NCBI GenBank assembly: GCA_030015575.1
Contig: CM057338.1
Location: forward strand, 310,375,827-310,439,826
Reading direction: 5' to 3'
DNA: 64,000 bases
Source: Agapanthus africanus
Taxonomy: Eukaryota > Streptophyta > Magnoliopsida > Asparagales > Amaryllidaceae
The notes beneath the pieces were generated by a model that saw only the letters and a list, made by a program, of their open reading frames with translations, made no database searches and was not told where the DNA came from. A program made the translations under genes and the position numbers. Numbering within the stretch: the first letter of the stretch is position 1; the number at the start of each line of letters is the position of its first letter. Below, piece by piece: positions 57,895 through 64,000 of this stretch.

Positions 57895-59984
57895 TGTCAC
57901 GACCCAGAATTTGGCATGTGACCGACACTTAAATCACGTAACGTCTAAAGGTGTAACGTGATTCAAGTAAACCTAAATCCAGAAATCTAAACTTTTTTGC
58001 GGAAAATAGTGGAGGTGCAGTTTTGAAACATCGCATAAGGAATTTAAGCCTTCTTTTAAGTATAAATAGCATTATATGAAAATGCAACAGTTTGCAATCT
58101 ATCTTTGAAAATATTTTCGTCCTTGAAATTTGGGCACCACCTCCCTTATATATTTTCATCCAAAACCATATACACATAATAAAAAGGCATCCTTAAGAGA
58201 GAGCTAGCTCATCGCCAATTAGAGGAATCACAACCACGCAAAAAACATATATACGACGCCCTACGGTGAAGATCAAACACATAAAGAATAATAAGTAAAG
58301 TAAGACATCATCAGTTCAAATAGCGAACATATACCCATCTCGCTCTAAGTCTCACAAATATACAAGTCTCTGTCTAGGTCTACCAATATACAAAGTCTAG
58401 TTTCTGATCGATGGAGCTTATCTAGATACAATGGAAATAATAGGTACAAGAGTGGTCATGATCCAAATGTGTATCTCACCTACCAAAGCAAAACACCCTG
58501 AAGAAAGTTGTGTGCCAGTGAAATCGCTATTGATCTGAGCGGTCGAATCTGCAAGAAAACTGTGGCACAACGGGGGTGAATTGCCAACTCGTGAATAGAA
58601 AATATCAGCGGGTAGAAATCGAATAGACAACGATCCCTAGGTCCTGCTGTATCATGAAAGTAATACTATGGTATCTAGGGTGACCATGTATGCATATGTA
58701 TCAACAATAGAGTCGTGCCAATAACAACATGTAATGATAGTCATCTGAAATGTATTCATGTGTATCAAGCAACGTGTGTCCATCAACGACACAACAATAT
58801 CATGAAACCCGTGTCCAGTATCGACCATCGAAACATTATGCAACCCGTGTCCAACATCGACACATCAACATCATGAAACCTGAGTGTCCAACATCGACAC
58901 TCGAAACATCATGAAACCCGTATCTAGTATCGACATGTAGATCCTCATATCTCAGGCGCTGCATCATCGGATCGGCCCTTATATCCATCTGATCTCATGA
59001 CTTCGGTCGGTATCCTCTGGATAACCGCCGGGTCTAAACTATCACCGGTAGGTAGTACATCCCCTGCCAGGCTTATCATCTACTCTATGATTTTCTTGCC
59101 CTGGGGTACCTTATCGGGTCCACCATGTACCCGCAGACGGTTCCTCCTCACTCCTCTCATCGGGTATCACATAGCTCAAAACCGAGAAAACTCATGGTGG
59201 ACACGAAATATCATATCATGAGAAACCGCGTTTTTAAAACAATTCATAACCGCGGTTCTCAAATTCAGAGATCTCATGAAAACAGCATCGCAATGCATGA
59301 AACCATAAAGGACAGTATATGCAACACAGAAAAGTACTGTAAACATCTCAAGTATTATCATGTAAGCATGTTATGTGATAATTACTGAACAATGAATGTA
59401 ACTTTGTAGTTAAGAATAATACCATGATATTGCAGTTCTATTGTGTAAGTGGCATAGCAATTACTGATGATGAATGTATGAGCCGGCAAATCGATGTAAG
59501 TGTAACATGCGTATCATTGGTAATAGTGCTGGTGTACTAGTAGACAAAGCCATATAAAGGTAATGCTAGGAACATGGTACGTATGTCATGGGAAATGACA
59601 CGGCATAACATGAATGGTAATAAGATATGCAACTACCCCTGGATACATCAAATATAACCCATTATCAACTAAGGTGTTTAGCAGCAAAGATTCCCTGAAT
59701 CAAAACAAGTTCATTAGTCGGCGATCCAGTCTCATTTTATCAGATGTGATATAATCCTCGTACATCATCCTCGAGCTGAGAGTGAGGATCAGTTATTCGG
59801 TATCCTATCACGTACGGTATAATCTATCCTACGGTGTCATCAAATCAGAATAAGGTTCTATCGTCCTATATGCCATCCACCCGACTTCCCCCGTAGATAT
59901 AAATCTACTCACCTGCAATATCCTCACTTAGCCGAAGTCGATGAACTTATTGATCTCCTTCATCATCTTGGAAGTCCACGCGAA
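57895..59984 (-). repeat. X1 5' LTR, partial
   Basis: TGTCACGACCC onward, aligned with 12422-14970. It stops near 59984, inside the CCACGCGAAGG phrase, where copia sequence begins. Shorter than its partner. Confidence 0.77.
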
Positions 59985-61143
59985 GGCACAATCAGTACTG
60001 TGTAAGTTTGTGGGATACACAAAGAACTCCAGGGGGTATCTTTTCTATTATGCAGAGGAACAAAAGGTTTTTACTTCTCGTCATGCCCATTTTTTGGAAA
60101 ATCAATTTTTAGAAAAAGAGATAAGTGGAGCGCAATAGAACTGGAAGAAATTCCATAACCATAAGCTATTACTGAAAGCATGGTGGAACTAAAAGTTTCG
60201 AAAGAACCGGACATTCCCGCACCACTCCGCAAGACTAGTAGGCAGTCTCATCCGCTCGAGTGATACTACGGTTTTCTCATAGATGGGGATAGAGAGAATT
60301 GCATCATCGACGATGATGAGACAACTAGCTTCCAGCAATCCATTCAGAGCAGAGACTCCGTAAAATGACTGGATGCAATGCAGACCTAAATGGAGTCCAT
60401 GTACACCAATAAAGTATGGACTTTGGGCATTGCACTAGAAGGGGTAAAACCCGTAGGCTGCAAATGGATTTTCAGAAAAAAATATTGGTGTAGATGGACA
60501 GGTTGAAACCTATAAGGCTAGATTTGTTGCAAAAGGTTTTCGTCAAAGATCTAGTTTGGACTATGATAAAACCTTTTCTCCAGTGGTTTTGCTCAAATCC
60601 ATTTGGATCCTTCTTGCCATTGCTGTCTTCCACGATTATGAAATTTGGCAGATAGACGTAAAGACTGCTTTTCTGAATGGAAATTTGGAAGAGTGCATCT
60701 ATATGGATCAGCCGAAGGGTTTCATTCAGAGTGGGAACAGTGGAAAAGTGTGCAAGTTGCTTAATTCTATTTATGGACTAAAGCATGCACCGCGGAGTTA
60801 GAACATCTGTTTTGATGAGACGGTCAAAGAATTCAACTTTATCAAAAATCCAGATGAACCATGCATCCAGATGAAAGATGGTAGCGAGAACTGTGGTATT
60901 CCTCGTCTTGTACGTGGATGACATTCTCTTGATAGGAAATGACATTCCTAAACTACAATCAGTCAAACGATTCTAGTCATAAAGGTTCTCTATGAAAGAC
61001 CCGGGAGATGCCTCCTACATTCTGGGGATCCATATCTACCGTGATAGATCTAAACGGATGTTGGCACTTTCACAGTCAAGGTACATCGACCCCATACTGA
61101 AAAGAATCAGTATGGAAGATTCAAAGCGCGGTAATTTACCGGC
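59985..61143 (+). pseudogene. Ty1/copia fragment C1: integrase tail and reverse transcriptase
   Basis: A short integrase-to-RT linker (FVGYTKNSRGYLFYYAEEQK, VFTSRHAHFLE) is followed by RVT_2 (VETYKARFVAKGF, YDKTFSPVVLLKSIWILLAI, WQIDVKTAFLNGNLEECIYM, LNSIYGLKHAP) and then SMKDPGDASYILGIHIYRDR. No LTR is seen on its left. The copia LTR at 61144 interrupts it on the right. Fossil, broken, several breaks. Confidence 0.82.
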
Positions 61144-63035
61144 TGTAAGTCGATGTACTACACCCCACGACTTGCGGGGAGGAAGAAAAATGAAAAATGA
61201 TCTTGTTCTTTGCGTAAACATCGACTAACCGAAGAATCTTTGCTAAACTATAACTAACATGAAACATAGAAGTTGTTAACTACTATAAGAAGTGATTATA
61301 CCTAATGAACCGTGTCCTTCGTCTTTTCGTTCTCCACCTCCTCTCCGGCCTTCTCTATGTAGTAGATGATCCACCCGAGAGCTTTACTCCAAGCTTCACC
61401 TCTAAACTTGAGGTAACTAGGTTTCTTTAGTTGCTAATCAAAGTACCTAGATGATATAGAGAAGGGATATAGATTAATTAGTTTATTATAATCCTTGGTC
61501 TCAACACATGAGTGGTAGGATTAGGGTTTGAAGAGAGAGTGAGCTTGAGGAGAGAGAAGGTGAGCATGAGAATGAAAAGAGATAATGAACTCATTTGAAT
61601 ATATGAAGCAATATCTTTTATGAAATAAAATAAATAAAATATTTTAACAACCATGCTTCATTTATTCATATGAGTGATTCATCTCATGAGTCATTAGATC
61701 AATAAATGATGCATTAACTCCATGGATGAATCACACAAATGAGTCATTAAAATAATAAATGCAAATGCCACCTAAACCCTCAAGTCACCATCCTTCTAGA
61801 AGCTTCCCATGAAATTACGAGAACGTCCCTCCTATCCGTGAAAACACGGAAAAACTTTAGACTGTATAAATCCAATAATCCGATACTACAATCTAGCTTA
61901 AACCAAAGCCGGCTAGTAAAAACTGTCCGAATGTCGTACGTGCGTAAATATACGTATGCGTCCGAACCCTTGTCGTAAAACCATACGACCTCTATATCAT
62001 TTTGCCTGGAGCAGGGAAACTCTCTGTGTGGGACTCTAAAGACTCGACTACTACGCTGGCAGTGGGTTTAACCATAGACCGCAAGCGGCACTAGCTGTAC
62101 GTAACGGTCCCCAGGTAGATGTCGATAAGAAGGCCGATGAGGAAACCCATCCGAACTCCTACTGAGCCTGATGTGATAATCTCCGTACAGTCCGGTCTGT
62201 TCATCTATGACTATCGCATATCGGGCCTAGGGGGTGGCAAGCGTCAGTCCCTAATAGTGGTATAAGTCATGTCGGAGTGAAGCCCATTACACCCTGAGAA
62301 ACTACTGGAACCTACCAGTAAATCTCGCTTGCCCTGACCAGGGACTTTGCGTAATGGCTCTCTGACACAGCGCGATACCAACTCCCAATACCTGGAGAGA
62401 TGAATCCTGTCTAACCGCCACTGCCTCCAAGTGCTCGGGACTGCACCCAACTGCTACCTGTTTGCACGACTCCTTTGAGCCGTGGTAGGGTAACAATCTA
62501 AGAACAGTGGGACACACTCGAGGCGAAGTAGCAGTGTCAAGTCTGCGGACTATCCTGTACTCATGTCACCTGGGAACAGTTAACTGACGACGGGTATAAT
62601 ACCAACCAACAGTTCCCTGCGAGTCCTGTCCGGTGTACCCGTAACCCAACGATCATCTGTATACTATCTCCAGTACGACGTACTGACAGCTGTGGGACAA
62701 ACCATCTCCCCAACTGGGATGAGAAGCGTACACACTAGTCTACTCCGGAGTATCGATGCCCTGTCTTGATAATCCTACGACTAGGGACCTGAAAAGGATG
62801 TGCTTGTAGACTACCCAGCCCCTACTAGTGTGACTGCCATCACAACGCTGGTAGTCAAGCAAGATCCTAAGGGCTCTATCAATACGTATACCCACATATT
62901 AAGATAGATAAAACCAAGTAGCATACTACCATATTTAGCAAGACTGTTATATAACTGTGAATATCCCAAGCTTCCATTAAGTAATATACAAGCTAGTATG
63001 ATACAATAATGGCCCCTATGGCATATACACTAACA
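61144..63035 (-). repeat. Likely 3' LTR of copia element C2
   Basis: The right edge ...ACACTAACA (reverse TGTTAGTGTATATGCC) abuts a polypurine tract (CAAGTAGGAGAT, 63036-63047), as usual for copia. The left edge TGTAAGTCG at 61144 gives TG...CA ends but is inferred. Length 1.9 kb. I see no gene inside it; short open frames near 62244-62517 have no recognisable motifs. Confidence 0.6.
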
Positions 63036-63049
63036 ATCTCCTACTTGTA

Positions 63050-64000
63050 TTAGGGCCATGTACTGGAATATCGAAGACCGATGATCTCGAGTAGCCTCTC
63101 AAACTGAATCTGAGGTAGGGCCTTTATGAATGGATCAACAATATTCTCTTCAGTAGCAACTCTCCGAACCTCGATCTCCCGGCGACCTACGATCTCCCTG
63201 ATCAGGTGATACCGCCTTAAGATGTGTCTGAACTTCTGATAGGACCTTGGTTCCTTCGCTAAAGCTATAGCTCCGTTGTTGTCGCAATACAGAGGTATTG
63301 GATCAATAATGGTAGGAATCACCTGAAGTTCTGTTAGGAACTTCTTCATCCAGACCGCTTCTTTTGTGGCATCGCAAGCAGCAATATACTCCGCTTCCAT
63401 ATCCGAGTCAGCAACGATGTCCTGCTTGGAACTCTTCCAGCACACCGCCCCTCCATTGAGGGTAAAGACATAACCTGACATGGACTTAGAATCGTCCTTA
63501 TCACTCTGGAAGCCGGAATCAGCAAAGGCCTCCATCTTGAGGTCTTTTCCGCCGTAAACCAAGAACATCTCCTTATTCCTTCTCAGGTACTTGAGAATGT
63601 TCTTTACTGCTATCTAGTGCTTCTCCCTGGGTCTGACTGATACCGGCTTACCACGCTCAGTGCGTAAGCTACATCTGGTCCAGTGCACAACATCGCATAC
63701 ATTATAGAGCCTACCGCAGAAGCGTAGGGTATAATCGACATGCGATCCCTTTCCAAATTAGTCTTGGGAGACATCTCTTTGGATAGGGTGATTCCGTGAC
63801 AAGCCGGTATATTACCGTGCTTAGAATCTTCCATACTGAATCTTTTTAGTATAGTGTTGATATACCTGGACTGCGAAAGTCCCAACATCCTCTTGGATCT
63901 ATCACGATAGATCCGGATCCCCAGAATGTAAGAGGCATCACCCAGGTCTTTCATGGAGAACCTGTGTGACAAGAATCCTTTTGACAGATTGTAGCATAGG
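63050..64000 (-). pseudogene. Ty1/copia element C2: end of RT and RNase H
   Basis: Runs off the right edge of the window. RT end: FSMKDLGDASYILGIRIYRD, LSQSRYINTILKRF, IPYASAVGSIMYAMLCTGPD, VAYALSVVSRYQSDPG. RNase H: FADSGFQSDKDDSKSMSGYV, FTLNGGAVCWKSSKQDIVAD, EAEYIAACDATKEAVW, LYCDNNGAIALAKEP, then a basic tail. Same copia family as C1 but on the opposite strand. Fossil; few breaks visible in this part. Confidence 0.87.

Larger units (their letters stand above)
12422..59984 (-). mobile_element. X1: LARD-like LTR retrotransposon, split by U1
   Basis: X1 runs on the - strand. Its 3' LTR is 12422-16402, its internal DNA is 16403-16894 plus 55181-57894, and its 5' LTR is 57895 to about 59984, where a copia element takes over. 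U1 (16895-55180) is inserted in the internal part. LTRs of ~4 kb and ~3.2 kb of internal DNA without recognisable gag or pol match the LARD pattern of large non-autonomous derivatives. The tRNA-Met primer site and the LTR ends resemble Tekay/Del-type chromoviruses, which may be the helper lineage. By eye the LTRs differ by roughly 5-15%, so it is old. Confidence 0.75.

Noticed and set aside
61170-62520. Host gene between the copia pieces
   Set aside because: Only short frames without motifs; position and ends fit a copia LTR.
1-64000. rRNA, centromere-type satellite or host protein-coding gene
   Set aside because: No rRNA-like sequence, no long satellite array, and every recognisable frame belongs to a transposable element.

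Overview
The window looks like intergenic DNA from a large, repeat-rich flowering-plant genome. I see no convincing host gene, rRNA, tRNA or CRISPR array. It holds two DNA transposons (CACTA, En/Spm-like) and at least six LTR-retrotransposon units. The plant assignment rests on the TNP2-type CACTA transposase, Tat/Ogre-like and Athila-like Ty3/gypsy features, Ty1/copia pol, and a plant mobile domain (PMD) reading frame. I cannot name the species.

Layout. 1-5185: right part of a CACTA element on the + strand, with a TNP2-like transposase, a second spliced gene of Transposase_24 type, palindromic subterminal repeats and a terminal inverted repeat. 5186-~8625: a second, more decayed CACTA element on the - strand, facing the first. 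~8640-9250: a short LTR remnant followed by a tRNA-Asp-type primer site. ~9280-12421: the 5' part (LTR, leader, gag) of a Tat-like gypsy element, called U2 here.

From 12422 to about 59984 there is a nested stack. X1 (LTRs 12422-16402 and 57895-~59984) sits in the gag of U2. U1, a Tat-like gypsy element on the - strand (16895-55180), sits inside X1. U1 is itself interrupted by solo LTR Z (33140-34558) and by X2 (34619-51608). X2 carries the young element Y (44424-51209) in its 5' LTR. Five-base target duplications support four of these insertions: GGCAC/TGCAC for U1, GTGGT for Z, GGTGT for X2 and CCATC for Y. X1 and X2 look like LARD-type non-autonomous elements: ~4 kb LTRs, a tRNA-Met-type primer site, and ~3 kb of internal DNA with no recognisable gag or pol. 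Y carries tRNA-Asp-type priming and a single long open frame of unknown function.

59985-64000: a ty1/copia fragment on the + strand, then the LTR and pol end of a second, related copia element on the - strand.

The most unusual signals are: (1) dozens of tiny hairpins with 5-7 bp arms and mostly a 3-nt loop, in the U-family LTRs and next to them, with constant geometry but different sequences; (2) an antisense PMD gene with its own TATA-like box inside U1; (3) the 526-codon open frame of Y; (4) tandemly duplicated mini-exons in the first CACTA element; (5) an 11-copy, 48-bp repeat in exact register. All LTR-element parts are treated as fossils. Similarities are read by eye, without database searches.
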